DNA of 49,592 nucleotides from an uncultured Prevotella sp. (lineage in GTDB: Bacteria; Bacteroidota; Bacteroidia; Bacteroidales; Bacteroidaceae), in contig UQZX01000021.1 in the NCBI GenBank assembly GCA_900545525.1, positions 1 through 49,592 on the forward strand, given 5' to 3'. Positions 1 through 8,912 of this stretch are shown here, piece by piece. The position numbers were made by a program, and so were the translations under genes. Each line of letters begins with the position of its first letter. Positions within the stretch are counted from its first letter, which is position 1. The notes beneath the pieces are model-generated. The model made no database searches. It was not told the origin of the DNA and was given only the letters and a program-made list of their open reading frames with translations.

Positions 1-57
1 AAATTCTACAGCAGCCAGCGGCTGCCAACTCGTAATTCATAATTCAAAATTCGTAAT
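1..57. repeat. Half copy of the CAACTCGTAATTC inverted-repeat family
   Basis: The first 57 bases hold a small hairpin (GCAGCC at 11-16 with GGCTGC at 20-25) followed by CCAACTCGTAATTC and further AATTC/AATTT steps up to the stop codon of the leftward lipoprotein gene at 58. The CAACTCGTAATTC part is shared with the right arms at 28328-28361 and 42890-42939, which also end beside the stop codon of a leftward gene. The matching left arm would lie before the window, so completeness cannot be judged. Confidence 0.55.
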
Positions 58-906
58 TTACTTAACCTGCACCACCAGATACTTGCTTGTGCTCCAGAAC
101 AGCTGCGGATTGTTTATCCTGAGCACATATTGGTCTTTGGCATCGCGCTGCAGGGTGTAGCTGCTTGACGGGTGCATGGTCAGTATGTTTGCGGACTTTG
201 AATAGAGCTTTATCTCCTTGTCCACGCGTATGTCTATCTTTGTAAAGTAGTTCTTGTTGAAGTTGCCCTGCAACACCTTGCCCTTTAAGAGGATGTTCTG
301 CTCCTTCAGCTCCTTCTTCGTGCCGAACGCGAACCATGCAGTGTTTATCTGCTTGTCCTGGTCGTTTATCGTCTTGGTCTTGTTCTCGTTCTCCCCTTTC
401 AGGTCGTTGACGTTTGTGTTGAGGTCGGAGATAGCTGCATCAAGCTCGGCAATGTGTATGTCCTTTGCGTCAAGCTCTGCACGCAGCTGTCTCAACTGTA
501 TGTCCTTGTTGTCCAGTTGCTTTACAAGGTTCTCTATGGTGCGCTTCAGCTGCTCGCCCTTAAACGAGCTTTCGCGCATCTGCTGGCGCAGCTTCTCTAT
601 CAGTTCGCGGTTCTGTACAAGGCGCTGCTGTATGAACCTGATGTTCTCGCGTATCTCGCTCTCTTTGTTGGAACCCTCTCCATCCTTTGCAATGAGCACA
701 CGGTTCTCGGCTGCGTTGATGTCGCGGAACCCCTCCTCGACATCGTTCAGCAATCCCATCATATCGTTTATCTCATTGTCTTTCTGCTCGATGATGCGCT
801 GCAAGGAGTCTGTGGCGCTTACCGTTGTCTGTTCGGGAGCAGCCTTCTCGTTCTTGCATGCAGTCAGTGCAATGGCACATGCTGCAAATAATAATACCTT
901 TTTCAT
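58..906 (-). CDS. Coiled-coil lipoprotein of unknown function
   Basis: A 282-residue protein starting at the ATG at 904-906. An upstream in-frame ATG at 960 would put 18 charged residues before the signal peptide, so I reject it. The N-terminus (MKKVLLFAACAIALTACKN) is a lipoprotein signal with lipobox LTAC and acylated Cys17. Residues about 30-190 are rich in E, K, Q and L with heptad-like spacing (many QLR, ELDAKD and LKGE blocks), so a long coiled coil is likely, followed by a compact C-terminal region of about 80 residues with alternating hydrophobic residues. It probably sits in the outer or inner membrane facing the periplasm. It follows rsmI on the same strand after 19 bases and may be co-transcribed. 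I do not recognise a named family. Confidence 0.8.
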   Translation of the reverse strand: MKKVLLFAACAIALTACKNEKAAPEQTTVSATDSLQRIIEQKDNEINDMMGLLNDVEEGFRDINAAENRVLIAKDGEGSNKESEIRENIRFIQQRLVQNRELIEKLRQQMRESSFKGEQLKRTIENLVKQLDNKDIQLRQLRAELDAKDIHIAELDAAISDLNTNVNDLKGENENKTKTINDQDKQINTAWFAFGTKKELKEQNILLKGKVLQGNFNKNYFTKIDIRVDKEIKLYSKSANILTMHPSSSYTLQRDAKDQYVLRINNPQLFWSTSKYLVVQVK

Positions 907-925
907 AATTATAATAGTTTTGGTT

Positions 926-1609
926 TCATTCCTTTTTTGTACTCTTTCCGGCAACGACAATCACAAATTCGCCGCGCGGCTCTGTTGTCTCGAAGTGGGC
1001 TATGACCTCAGCCAGTGTGCCCCGTACGCTCTCCTCGTGTATCTTTGATATCTCGCGGCATGCACTTGCCTGACGGTCCCCGCCGAAATATTCGGCAAAC
1101 TGCCGCAGCGTTTTCAGCACCCTGTAGGGCGACTCGTAAAAGACCATGGTGCGTGTCTCGTCCTTGAGGCTTTCAAGACGTGTGGCACGCCCTTTCTTCT
1201 GAGGCAGGAAACCTTCGAAACAGAAACGGTCGCAGGGCAGTCCGGAAGACACTATAGCAGGCACGAATGCCGTGGCGCCGGGCAGACACTGTACCGTAAT
1301 GCCTGCCGCCGCCGCCTCGCGGACAAGATAAAAGCCGGGGTCGCTGATGCCAGGAGTGCCGGCATCGCTGATAAGTGCGATGTCTGCACCGCCTTTAAGA
1401 CGCTCCACAATCCCGGCGGAGGTGCCGTGCTCGTTGAACTTATGATGCGATATAAGATGATTTTTTATATCGAAGTGCTTCAGAAGAATGCCCGAAGTAC
1501 GCGTGTCTTCCGCCAGAACCATGTCTGCCTCTTTAAGTATCCGTATGGCGCGGAAGGTGATGTCTTCCAGGTTTCCTACCGGAGTAGGCACTATATATAA
1601 TGTACCCAT
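926..1609 (-). CDS. rsmI: 16S rRNA (cytidine1402-2'-O)-methyltransferase RsmI
   Basis: A 227-residue SAM-dependent tetrapyrrole-methylase-fold enzyme that methylates the 2'-OH of C1402 in 16S rRNA. Diagnostic blocks are YIVPTPVGNLEDITFRAI at the N-terminus, AEDTRTSGILL, LISDAGTPGISDPGFYLV and GFLPQKKG. The length is close to the usual 230-280 residues. I chose the ATG at 1607-1609 because it starts at the conserved MGTLYIVPTPVGN. The frame stays open for 47 further codons upstream, but that stretch has no family character. The gene is divergent from tdk, with the tdk promoter in the gap between them. Confidence 0.95.
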   Translation of the reverse strand: MGTLYIVPTPVGNLEDITFRAIRILKEADMVLAEDTRTSGILLKHFDIKNHLISHHKFNEHGTSAGIVERLKGGADIALISDAGTPGISDPGFYLVREAAAAGITVQCLPGATAFVPAIVSSGLPCDRFCFEGFLPQKKGRATRLESLKDETRTMVFYESPYRVLKTLRQFAEYFGGDRQASACREISKIHEESVRGTLAEVIAHFETTEPRGEFVIVVAGKSTKKE

Positions 1610-1833
1610 GGTGCTTGTTGCTATGTATTGATATATAACCTGACTGTCTCCATGGGACCGTGAGACCTTGTTATGGTGCCCGATCCCTTTTCTCTGACAA
1701 ATATACTTAATTAATCTACCATGGCAAAAAAACACTTTAAATCTTTGCAATTTTTAAAACGTCTTTGTATATTTGACTTCGTATTCTACTTCGTCTTATA
1801 TACCTTCGCTCGGCAAAAAAATAAATAAATTTG

Positions 1834-1864
1834 TTGTTTTGTTCTCGACTTATTCGTATATTTG
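1834..1864 (+). promoter_or_regulatory. tdk promoter (TTG, 20 bp, TATATTTG)
   Basis: TTG at 1834-1836 and TATATTTG at 1857-1864 are separated by 20 bp, matching the Bacteroidetes sigma-ABfr pattern. Only 7 bases lie between the -7 box and the ATG at 1872, so the transcript would have almost no 5' leader. Confidence 0.75.
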
Positions 1865-1871
1865 CGGCATA

Positions 1872-2465
1872 ATGGAAAGAAATTCGGAAGGTTGGGAGAT
1901 GCACCGCCCGGGTAGGATAGAAGTGGTGTGCGGTTCGATGTTTTCAGGAAAGACGGAGGAACTGATACGAAGAATGAAAAGGGCAAAGTTTGCCAAACAG
2001 CGTGTGGAGATTTTCAAGCCGTCGCTTGATACGAGATATTCGGAGGTTGACGTCGTGAGCCACGACAGGACAACAATACCGAGCACGCCGGTAGACTCGT
2101 CGTCGAGCATATTGCTGCTGGCATCGGACATAGACGTTGTGGGCATAGATGAGGCACAATTTCTTGACGAAGGTCTTGTGGACGTATGCAACCAGCTTGC
2201 AAACAGGGGTGTAAGGGTTATCGTTGCCGGTCTGGACATGGATTTCAAGGGTGTTCCCTTCGGTCCTATTCCCGCGCTTTGTGCCGTTGCCGACGAGGTT
2301 ACGAAGGTTCATGCCATCTGTGTGAAGTGCGGTGCGCTGGCATACGTGAGCCACCGCCTTGTCGAGAACGACAAGCGGGTGCTGCTCGGAGAGGTCAATG
2401 AGTATGAGCCGCTGTGCCGCGACTGTTACCGCAAGGCGTTGGAAGAGGAGCAGAAAATGAAGTGA
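1872..2465 (+). CDS. tdk: Thymidine kinase
   Basis: A 197-residue type II thymidine kinase that phosphorylates thymidine with ATP in the dTMP salvage pathway. It shows the P-loop CGSMFSGKTEELIRRMKRA near residue 20, the Walker-B-like VVGIDEAQFLDE, the lasso region, and a C-terminal zinc site from CVKCG and CRDC. ATG 1872 directly follows the promoter. ATG 1899 (MHRPGRIEV) is an alternative that would shorten the protein by 9 residues. The upstream extension of the frame to 1773 covers the promoter, so I do not accept it. Confidence 0.96.
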   Translation: MERNSEGWEMHRPGRIEVVCGSMFSGKTEELIRRMKRAKFAKQRVEIFKPSLDTRYSEVDVVSHDRTTIPSTPVDSSSSILLLASDIDVVGIDEAQFLDEGLVDVCNQLANRGVRVIVAGLDMDFKGVPFGPIPALCAVADEVTKVHAICVKCGALAYVSHRLVENDKRVLLGEVNEYEPLCRDCYRKALEEEQKMK

Positions 2466-2598
2466 CCGCGGGTGTGTCCCGCCACAATGTGATATTCCGG
2501 TCTTCGGGTGTTTTTCACCATATTATCTTGTTATGGTGTCAATGCGGGACAAGTCTTGCATGTTGCATGCCTGTTTGTCATGACTTAAAATATAAATT

Positions 2599-3690
2599 AT
2601 GTTTGAGCAAAAGATAACATTCGACAAGTTTATACGCTGGGCACTGGTTGCCATGCTGGTATTTGCCGTGCTGTTTGTGATGAACTGGCTGAGCGGTGTA
2701 TTGCTGCCGTTTTTCATAGCGTGGCTGTTGGCATATCTGCTGTATCCGGTAGTTAAGTTCATGCAATACAGGATGAGGGTCCCCACGAGGGCACTCTCGA
2801 TAATCGTGACGCTGATACTTGTCATTGCCGTCTTGGGCGGGATATTCTACCTGATAATACCTCCCATGATAGAGCAGTTTGAGAAACTGGGCGGATACAT
2901 CACCAGATACATACAGCATGAGGCGAATGTCAGCAACACCCCGGACGCAATACGGACATGGCTGAACGACAACCAGCACGAGATACGCCGCTTCTTTAAC
3001 AGCAAAGATGTGGCGGAAGCCGTGAAGTCTGCCATGCCGAAGGTGTTCTCCGTGCTCGGGCAGACGGCGAATGTGATAATAAGCATAGTGGCATCGTTCA
3101 TCACGCTGATGTACATGTTCTTCATCCTGCTTGACTATGAATATCTTTCAAACAACTGGATAAAGATTTTTCCAAAGTCGGTGCGCCCTTTCTGGCAGTC
3201 GCTGATGAAAGACGTTGAAAGGGAGCTTAACAACTATGTGCGCGGACAGTCGCTTGTTGCGCTAAGCATGGGGATACTGTTCTGTATAGGATTTACGCTC
3301 ATCGACTTTCCAATGGCTATCGGACTGGGAATACTTATCGGCATAATGGACCTCGTGCCTTACCTGCATACGTTCGCACTGATACCGACAGCCTTCCTCG
3401 CCCTTATGAAAGCGGCAGACACGGGGCAGAACTTCTGGATAATACTTGCCTCGGCTGTGGCGATATTTGCAATCGTGCAGGTGATAATAGACATGGTAAT
3501 CACTCCAAAGATAATGGGCAAGGCAATGGGGCTTAACCCTGCCATACTGCTGCTTTCGTTGTCGGTGTGGGGTTCGCTGCTCGGGTTTATCGGTCTTATC
3601 GTGGCACTTCCGCTTACCACTTTGCTCATTGCATATTATCAGCGGTATGTTACGAAAGAGACGGACACGCCGGAACAGGAAGGCGAATGA
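2599..3690 (+). CDS. AI-2E family transporter (PerM/YdiK-like permease)
   Basis: A 363-residue inner-membrane protein. Hydrophobic segments occur near residues 13-50 (two helices), 70-93, 155-180 and in a dense C-terminal block at about 205-350, the family's usual layout with a soluble loop between the early and late helices. The segment AIGLGILIGIMDLVPYLHTF and the late VITPKIMGKAMGLNPAILLLS match the conserved region of the AI-2E exporter-like family. Substrates are known for few members: some export AI-2, others are Na+/H+ antiporters, so the substrate here is unassigned. It lies 133 bases after tdk. I see no strong promoter in that gap. Confidence 0.88.
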   Translation: MFEQKITFDKFIRWALVAMLVFAVLFVMNWLSGVLLPFFIAWLLAYLLYPVVKFMQYRMRVPTRALSIIVTLILVIAVLGGIFYLIIPPMIEQFEKLGGYITRYIQHEANVSNTPDAIRTWLNDNQHEIRRFFNSKDVAEAVKSAMPKVFSVLGQTANVIISIVASFITLMYMFFILLDYEYLSNNWIKIFPKSVRPFWQSLMKDVERELNNYVRGQSLVALSMGILFCIGFTLIDFPMAIGLGILIGIMDLVPYLHTFALIPTAFLALMKAADTGQNFWIILASAVAIFAIVQVIIDMVITPKIMGKAMGLNPAILLLSLSVWGSLLGFIGLIVALPLTTLLIAYYQRYVTKETDTPEQEGE

Positions 3691-3780
3691 CATTTTTACG
3701 GGGATATCGGCAAGACTGTGAGAGCGGTATCCGGAGACTTCACGTCATCGTGCCATGTCGGGATTTATGCGGTTTATGGC

Positions 3781-3809
3781 TTGTCTGTCGGAAAAAAGTG
3801 TTATTTTTG
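3781..3809 (+). promoter_or_regulatory. merR promoter (TTG, 18 bp, TATTTTTG)
   Basis: TTG at 3781-3783 and TATTTTTG at 3802-3809 have an 18-bp spacer. About 30 bases of leader would precede the ATG at 3848. Confidence 0.6.
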
Positions 3810-3847
3810 CAGTTGAGTTCAGTCTTATTAAATAATAATATAAGGTT

Positions 3848-4195
3848 ATGGCGCTTAATACGGATAAAAATCTGAAGCTTTATTATTCAATAAAGGAAGT
3901 GGCGGCAATGGTGGATGTCGCCGAAAGCACTCTCCGTTTTTGGGAGAAAGAGATACCTGCAATAAGGCCGAAGACCACCGGCAACAATATCCGGCAGTAT
4001 ACACAGGCGGACATCGACAATATTAAGATAATCTATAACCTTGTCAAGGTCAGGGGCTTCAAGCTTTCTGCAGCACGCAAGATGTTGCGTGAGAACCGTC
4101 AGCAGGTGGACGGCAACGCCCGTGTTATGGAGATGCTGATAAACATACGGGAAGAACTGAAAGCATTGAAGAAGAGTCTTGACTACCTTTCATGA
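3848..4195 (+). CDS. Small MerR-family transcriptional regulator
   Basis: A 115-residue DNA-binding protein. Residues 9-75 form the MerR winged helix: YYSIKEVAAMVDVAESTLRF, then W-EKE, RQYTQADIDNIKIIYNLVK and GFKLSAARKML. A short C-terminal helix with ELKALKKSLDYL probably makes the antiparallel dimer. There are no effector-binding domain and no cysteines suited to metal sensing, so the signal cannot be deduced. This short MerR type is common in Bacteroidetes. It has its own promoter and ends 36 bases before a strong bidirectional terminator, so it appears monocistronic. Confidence 0.9.
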   Translation: MALNTDKNLKLYYSIKEVAAMVDVAESTLRFWEKEIPAIRPKTTGNNIRQYTQADIDNIKIIYNLVKVRGFKLSAARKMLRENRQQVDGNARVMEMLINIREELKALKKSLDYLS

Positions 4196-4230
4196 CGTGT
4201 TTCATGTTTTCAATATTATATTGGTAATAT

Positions 4231-4270
4231 AAAACAAAAGCTGCACCAACGTTGGCGCAGCTTTTGTTTT
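4231..4270. terminator. Bidirectional rho-independent terminator
   Basis: AAAACAAAAGCTGC at 4231-4244 pairs with GCAGCTTTTGTTTT at 4257-4270, with an extra GCC/GGC-like inner stem around CCAACGTTGG. A-rich and T-rich flanks serve both strands, so it ends merR (plus) and the large T9SS protein gene (minus). Confidence 0.9.
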
Positions 4271-4290
4271 AGTGTGTCATTACGGTTGTG

Positions 4291-7200
4291 TTATTTCACC
4301 ATAATCTTGATTGTTGTTGTTCCACCTTTGACTATATATACACCGGGAATAACATCAACGCTTACCACATGACCTCTGTTTCCGTTTACGATATTGCGTC
4401 CGGCTGTGTCACATATTGTTATTGCCTCAGCCGCAGGATTTTCCACGATGATCTTTCTGCCTGATACGCTTATCTGCATGCTGTCGGAAGAAACTCCGTT
4501 TACAGACGTAGTGATAGCCTTAGCCTGTACCGGCTCCGATTCGCCTTCGGCATATACTGCCGTTAGAGAATATGTGGTGTTTTCCGGATTGTCGTTCTCC
4601 ATGTCGGTATAGGAGAGCTTCGCATCTTTCTCTATGCTGCTTATAAGGTCGTTCTGACGATAAACGTTATAGCCGTCAAGGGTTATTTTCTCATCACGGG
4701 CAGCCTTCTCGAATGTAAAGTCATCAACCATGAACATGTAGCGGTCGTTCGCCATATAGTGTATTGCGAAGTGTCTTGCACCTTCAGGAAGTCTGTATTT
4801 GTATTCGGTCCACTTAGCCGGAATGTTGCTCTCGCTGCCTGCCTTTACGAAATCCTTCATTTCCGTACCTCCGTTAGAGTAGTATACTTCAAACGATTCG
4901 GGATATTGATCTACACAGCTCTTTGCAAAGAATGATATCTCCTGTGCATTTCCTGACAGCATCGGCGATATAAGCCAGTCGTCGTTTGGCTGAACCGAAG
5001 ACGTGATTGCTGCGAAGTAGAGGCTGTTTGTATCGGGATTACGCGGCTCGAACTTGTAGAAATACTGGTCGGGTATTCCTGCTTCAGATGGATTGAACAC
5101 GATAAATCCTAACGGAGTGTTTGCATTTGGATACATCAGATAAGTGTTTCCCTGCTGTATGACAATTGTTTTCAGACCGTCGCCGTCTATCGTCTTCCAC
5201 TCTCCGATGTTGTCGTATGAAGACAGCTGCGATGTAGGCAGCCCGGTTGAGAACGGGCGGTAGTCTTCGGCACCATCAACAGTTGTGACAGGTGTAAAGT
5301 CGAATTGCGGGGCTTCCCATGCTATTTCAACCTTCTTGCTGTCAGTGTCCACCGTGGCGGTAGCCTTTGTCGGTACCGGCAGGGTTGTGGCTTCGCGTTC
5401 TATGGATATTTCAGACGTTTCGTTGTTAGACTTGTTCTGGTCGTATTCGCTTACGACTTTCGCCTTGTATGAATACGAGTTGACAAGCGAACTGACTGAT
5501 TGTTCAAATTCAAATATCTTTGACGATACGCCGTCAAGATTGTCGGCAGACATTGTCTCGATAAGTTTGTTGTCGCGGTAAAGCTCTACATCGAACGCTC
5601 CGGATGGCATTGCGCCAAGGTTGGCAACTTCGACACGGACATTGAACTTGACGCCTGCCTTTACCGAAACAGGCACGCCAATGCCAACAGGTGAGAGGTC
5701 CAGACTTGAAGCTTCCGTAAGAGTGAAGTCGTCGAGGGCGAGACGGTAGCCTTGCGATACATAGCTGATACGTATTTGGACGTTCTTGCCCTTGTAGCCG
5801 GATAACGAAACACTGTGCTTGCTCCATTGCATGTCTTTGCCCTCGTTGATGTTTGCGGTGCTTAAAGGCTTGAAGCCAGTGCCGTCGTTTACTTCAATAT
5901 TTATAGCTTCCTTGCCGTCTGCCATGCACATGTACCAGAACGTGAACACCGGATTATCTTTTGAAACGTTTATCTTGCCTGTATATACGGCACCGCCAAT
6001 GCCGTCGTATGTCTCATTGAACAGATATACGCCATCGCCGTCGTGGTCTTCCACGTCTGAGCTTTCAGTCCATTTTGCAGTTGTACGCTCGCTTGTTGTG
6101 TTGTATATCGGGTCGTCTGTGCCGCCAAATCCAAGGTGATATGGCATTTCGTCAGGCTTGCCCACCGGTATTGCATCAGTAGCAACGTTTCCCAGGTCGT
6201 TTACACCAGCCTGTGTTTCGGTGAACACAAGGAATGTGACGAAGTCCTGTTTGTCACTTTCTTCCTTGATGCGGAATGTGTGTGAAGTTCCCTTTATGTT
6301 TCTTCCTGCGACCTTCTGACCCTGTCCGGAAATCTTATACATTATCATGTATGATATTAACTCGGGATTTATCGGATTGCCGTCAATATCTGTATTTGGA
6401 GCCTCCCACGATACGGTAACTTCACCGATGTTTTCTGTTTCAACAGCTGATGCCGACTGTACAGGTCCTGCCTTGTTTATTCCTACGTATAGCTTGGTAT
6501 TGCTTATGGCACCTTCGCCATCTGCGTTTTCGGCAATTACGCTGTATGTATATAATCCGTTCTCTTCAACGTTGTCTGTGAATGACAGCTCGCTTGTGAG
6601 TCCTTCGGTGAAGACTTTCACCTCCTTGTCGTTGCGGAAGATTTTTATTTTGGTCAGTTCGGTGCTGTTTCCGTCAATGCTCTTTGCGTTAGGCGTAATT
6701 GTTATGGTTGCACTGAGTGCGCCCTTTGCGTCGGCTGTAGCTGTGAAGGGCTGTTCGGCAGGTGCCGTCAGCAAGGCTCCTTTTCCAACTTTAAGGTTGT
6801 CCATGTAAATGCCATACATGTTCTTAGCACTGACAAGGTGCAGACCGATATAGTGCAATCCGGTCCTCTCTGCTGTATAAGAAAACTCCAGGTCGTGCGG
6901 CTTGCCGTCTGTAAACTCATAGCTGCCTATTGCCTGCAATGAACCTGCTTCCGGCTTGTCGCCCACAACAACCTCAAGATTTTCCACATAAGCAATGTCA
7001 CGTTGCCATGCCGTGAATGATACAGGATACCTCTTGCCTGCTTCAAGCCATAGTGCTGGCGTTATGAGATAGTCGTCAGACGAGTTTGTGAAACATGGCT
7101 GGCAGTAAGCTTTCTCCTGCCACCACATCCACCCCCATTTGTCTTTGTTACCGTCTATGGTTGTCAGGGTGTTGAAGTCGTCCTGAGTGTTGAACGGCTG

Positions 7201-8319
7201 GAAGTAAGGAGGTATTATGCCTTCAGGCTTCTCGGCAATTTCTATACCTATTGTGGTTTCTTCGCTTTGTGCCTCTCCGCTTGTTACAACCACGCTGATG
7301 TTGTGCTTGCCGATATTGTCGAATGTGATATTGACGCTTACTTCTTCTTTCGGGGCTGCCGAACCGGTTGCAAGCACATTTGTACCTTCAGAAATTTTAT
7401 AACCGAGAGTTCCTTCCAGCGCATTGCCTGTAGTGCTTGTCTCAGGCATGGTGAAGCGTACTTTTCCTGTGAGTGAGTATTCTTCAAACTCAGCAATGAG
7501 GTCTGTAACCTTATCGGGCTTGTCTGTCTCGGTTACTGTTCCGTTCTTTTGTACGAACATTCCCACAAGTTGTTCGTTGCCTTCGAGTGCGTATAGTTCT
7601 TTGACATTGCCTGTAGGCAGCTGTATCGAGTAAAGTTTCTTGCCGTTGGCAACGTAGAATATGGATGTAACTTTGTCTATCGTACCAGATCCGAGCTCAG
7701 TTGCCGTAATTCTGGTTTCGGCAATTTGGGTCATCTCTCCTGTCTGTATGTTCACAGACGACAATTTACCGTTGCGGTCTATGGCATATAGCGTTCCGTC
7801 TGCAGTGAAGTCGCATGCAAGCCACGGTGTGCTAAGTGTTGCTATTGTTGAACGTACGAGGTTGTCGGAGTCGAAGAGTCCGAACTCATAACCGCCATTT
7901 GTATCCTCAAAACAACCATAAGCCCCTTTCCCTGTCGGGCTTAGTGCGAGGGTTGTACTGATGGCGTTTTCTCCTACATCCATACCTGCAGAGAGGATTT
8001 TCTCGAATGAACTTGTGTTGAAGATGTACGCCGTACACATCTTTCCCATTCCCCAATCGGACCAGTCGTCTACGGCTACAGCCATGAAAGCTCCATTTTC
8101 AATGACTCCGGCACCTCCGGCTGAGTTGAGCTCTCCGTTTTGTTTAATAAGAGTAAAGCCGTATGAGTCTGCCGAGAACTCATACGCACCGACCTTTTGT
8201 GTCGTGACTGTGCTGCTTTGAATTACGGCTCTTAACACCGGACCGGTGTCTGCCGCATGCGCAAGCAACGCAAAGGTGCATGCCAGCCACAACATCATGT
8301 TTCGTAAGTGATATTGCAT
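4291..8319 (-). CDS. Large multidomain T9SS-secreted protein with three jelly-roll modules
   Basis: A 1342-residue exported protein. Residues 1-22 are a signal peptide ending LLAHA. The order that can be read is: an N-terminal beta-propeller-like part (about 25-265), Ig/FN3-like strands, a jelly-roll of the choice-of-anchor-J/cleaved-adhesin type (about 370-515, with DDYLITPALWLEAG and YMDNLKVGKG), two FN3-like domains, a second jelly-roll (about 725-870, ending ALDDFTLTEAS), a CARDB-like domain, and a third jelly-roll (about 1025-1200, DDWLISPMLSG and FMVDDFTF). The last 70 residues form a type A sorting domain (ISVSGRKIIVENPAAEAI, then CDTAGRN and GVYIVKGGTTTIKIMVK), which directs passage through the type IX system. 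No catalytic motif is visible, so adhesion or ligand binding is inferred. The gene stands alone between two gaps. Confidence 0.85.
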   Translation of the reverse strand: MQYHLRNMMLWLACTFALLAHAADTGPVLRAVIQSSTVTTQKVGAYEFSADSYGFTLIKQNGELNSAGGAGVIENGAFMAVAVDDWSDWGMGKMCTAYIFNTSSFEKILSAGMDVGENAISTTLALSPTGKGAYGCFEDTNGGYEFGLFDSDNLVRSTIATLSTPWLACDFTADGTLYAIDRNGKLSSVNIQTGEMTQIAETRITATELGSGTIDKVTSIFYVANGKKLYSIQLPTGNVKELYALEGNEQLVGMFVQKNGTVTETDKPDKVTDLIAEFEEYSLTGKVRFTMPETSTTGNALEGTLGYKISEGTNVLATGSAAPKEEVSVNITFDNIGKHNISVVVTSGEAQSEETTIGIEIAEKPEGIIPPYFQPFNTQDDFNTLTTIDGNKDKWGWMWWQEKAYCQPCFTNSSDDYLITPALWLEAGKRYPVSFTAWQRDIAYVENLEVVVGDKPEAGSLQAIGSYEFTDGKPHDLEFSYTAERTGLHYIGLHLVSAKNMYGIYMDNLKVGKGALLTAPAEQPFTATADAKGALSATITITPNAKSIDGNSTELTKIKIFRNDKEVKVFTEGLTSELSFTDNVEENGLYTYSVIAENADGEGAISNTKLYVGINKAGPVQSASAVETENIGEVTVSWEAPNTDIDGNPINPELISYMIMYKISGQGQKVAGRNIKGTSHTFRIKEESDKQDFVTFLVFTETQAGVNDLGNVATDAIPVGKPDEMPYHLGFGGTDDPIYNTTSERTTAKWTESSDVEDHDGDGVYLFNETYDGIGGAVYTGKINVSKDNPVFTFWYMCMADGKEAINIEVNDGTGFKPLSTANINEGKDMQWSKHSVSLSGYKGKNVQIRISYVSQGYRLALDDFTLTEASSLDLSPVGIGVPVSVKAGVKFNVRVEVANLGAMPSGAFDVELYRDNKLIETMSADNLDGVSSKIFEFEQSVSSLVNSYSYKAKVVSEYDQNKSNNETSEISIEREATTLPVPTKATATVDTDSKKVEIAWEAPQFDFTPVTTVDGAEDYRPFSTGLPTSQLSSYDNIGEWKTIDGDGLKTIVIQQGNTYLMYPNANTPLGFIVFNPSEAGIPDQYFYKFEPRNPDTNSLYFAAITSSVQPNDDWLISPMLSGNAQEISFFAKSCVDQYPESFEVYYSNGGTEMKDFVKAGSESNIPAKWTEYKYRLPEGARHFAIHYMANDRYMFMVDDFTFEKAARDEKITLDGYNVYRQNDLISSIEKDAKLSYTDMENDNPENTTYSLTAVYAEGESEPVQAKAITTSVNGVSSDSMQISVSGRKIIVENPAAEAITICDTAGRNIVNGNRGHVVSVDVIPGVYIVKGGTTTIKIMVK

Positions 8320-8912
8320 AATTTAAGAATTTAAAAGGAAATCCGGAGAATAATATTGTTTTTTATGATAGAGAAAGAATGATACCGGAAATCATCCAAT
8401 GACTAAAGCATAATTAAAGGCTGCTTTCGCGGTTCGGATTTCCTTTGATAACCGGTTGGCAACACTTTGTACAAAGGTATTAATAATATTTAAATACATG
8501 TGACATTTGTCCAGCTTTTTTACGAGAAAGTGCGTATTGTGTTTTATTTCCTTCCTATATTCAGACAAAAAAGATACTAAAAGACGGCTTTTGCCTTATA
8601 TCCAGATACGGTATGATGAGTAATCGATAAAGTCTTTTTATAAATGCCATTACTTACATCTTATTATGTGAGTCTGTAATAAAATGTAAGCAACGGCACC
8701 TGAACAGAAGCATAGCGTCAAAATTAAAACGTATGTTGTTCTTGTCAGATGAAATGTTAAAACTGTGTCACCTGTCATTTCTGTTATTGAGGAATGCAGG
8801 TGCTTGTTGCAAAGAGTGTTTCTTATGTCAATTGTTGCCGTATCTGAAGACAGGGGCATATCTGAAAAGAAACAATATGGCAGGACGGTACATTGTGGCT
8901 TGTGTTACAGGC
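8320..8912. other. 593-bp gap upstream of the T9SS protein gene
   Basis: No convincing gene. AAAGGAAATCCG at 8334-8345 pairs with CGGATTTCCTTT at 8435-8446, which could fold the 5' leader of the leftward T9SS gene. A -7 box lies at 8472-8479. The rest is AT-rich. Short open frames here (for example 8650-8859 minus) have no recognisable start context or family. Confidence 0.6.
8472..8479 (-). promoter_or_regulatory. -7 box TACCTTTG for the T9SS protein gene
   Basis: On the minus strand 8479-8472 reads TACCTTTG, an exact TAnnTTTG match. It would give a leader of about 145 bases that includes the inverted repeat at 8334/8435. I could not place a good -33 TTTG. Confidence 0.4.

Noticed and set aside
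8650..8859. 69-residue minus-strand frame with a hydrophobic stretch
   Set aside because: No ribosome-binding context, no promoter, no family likeness. Low support.
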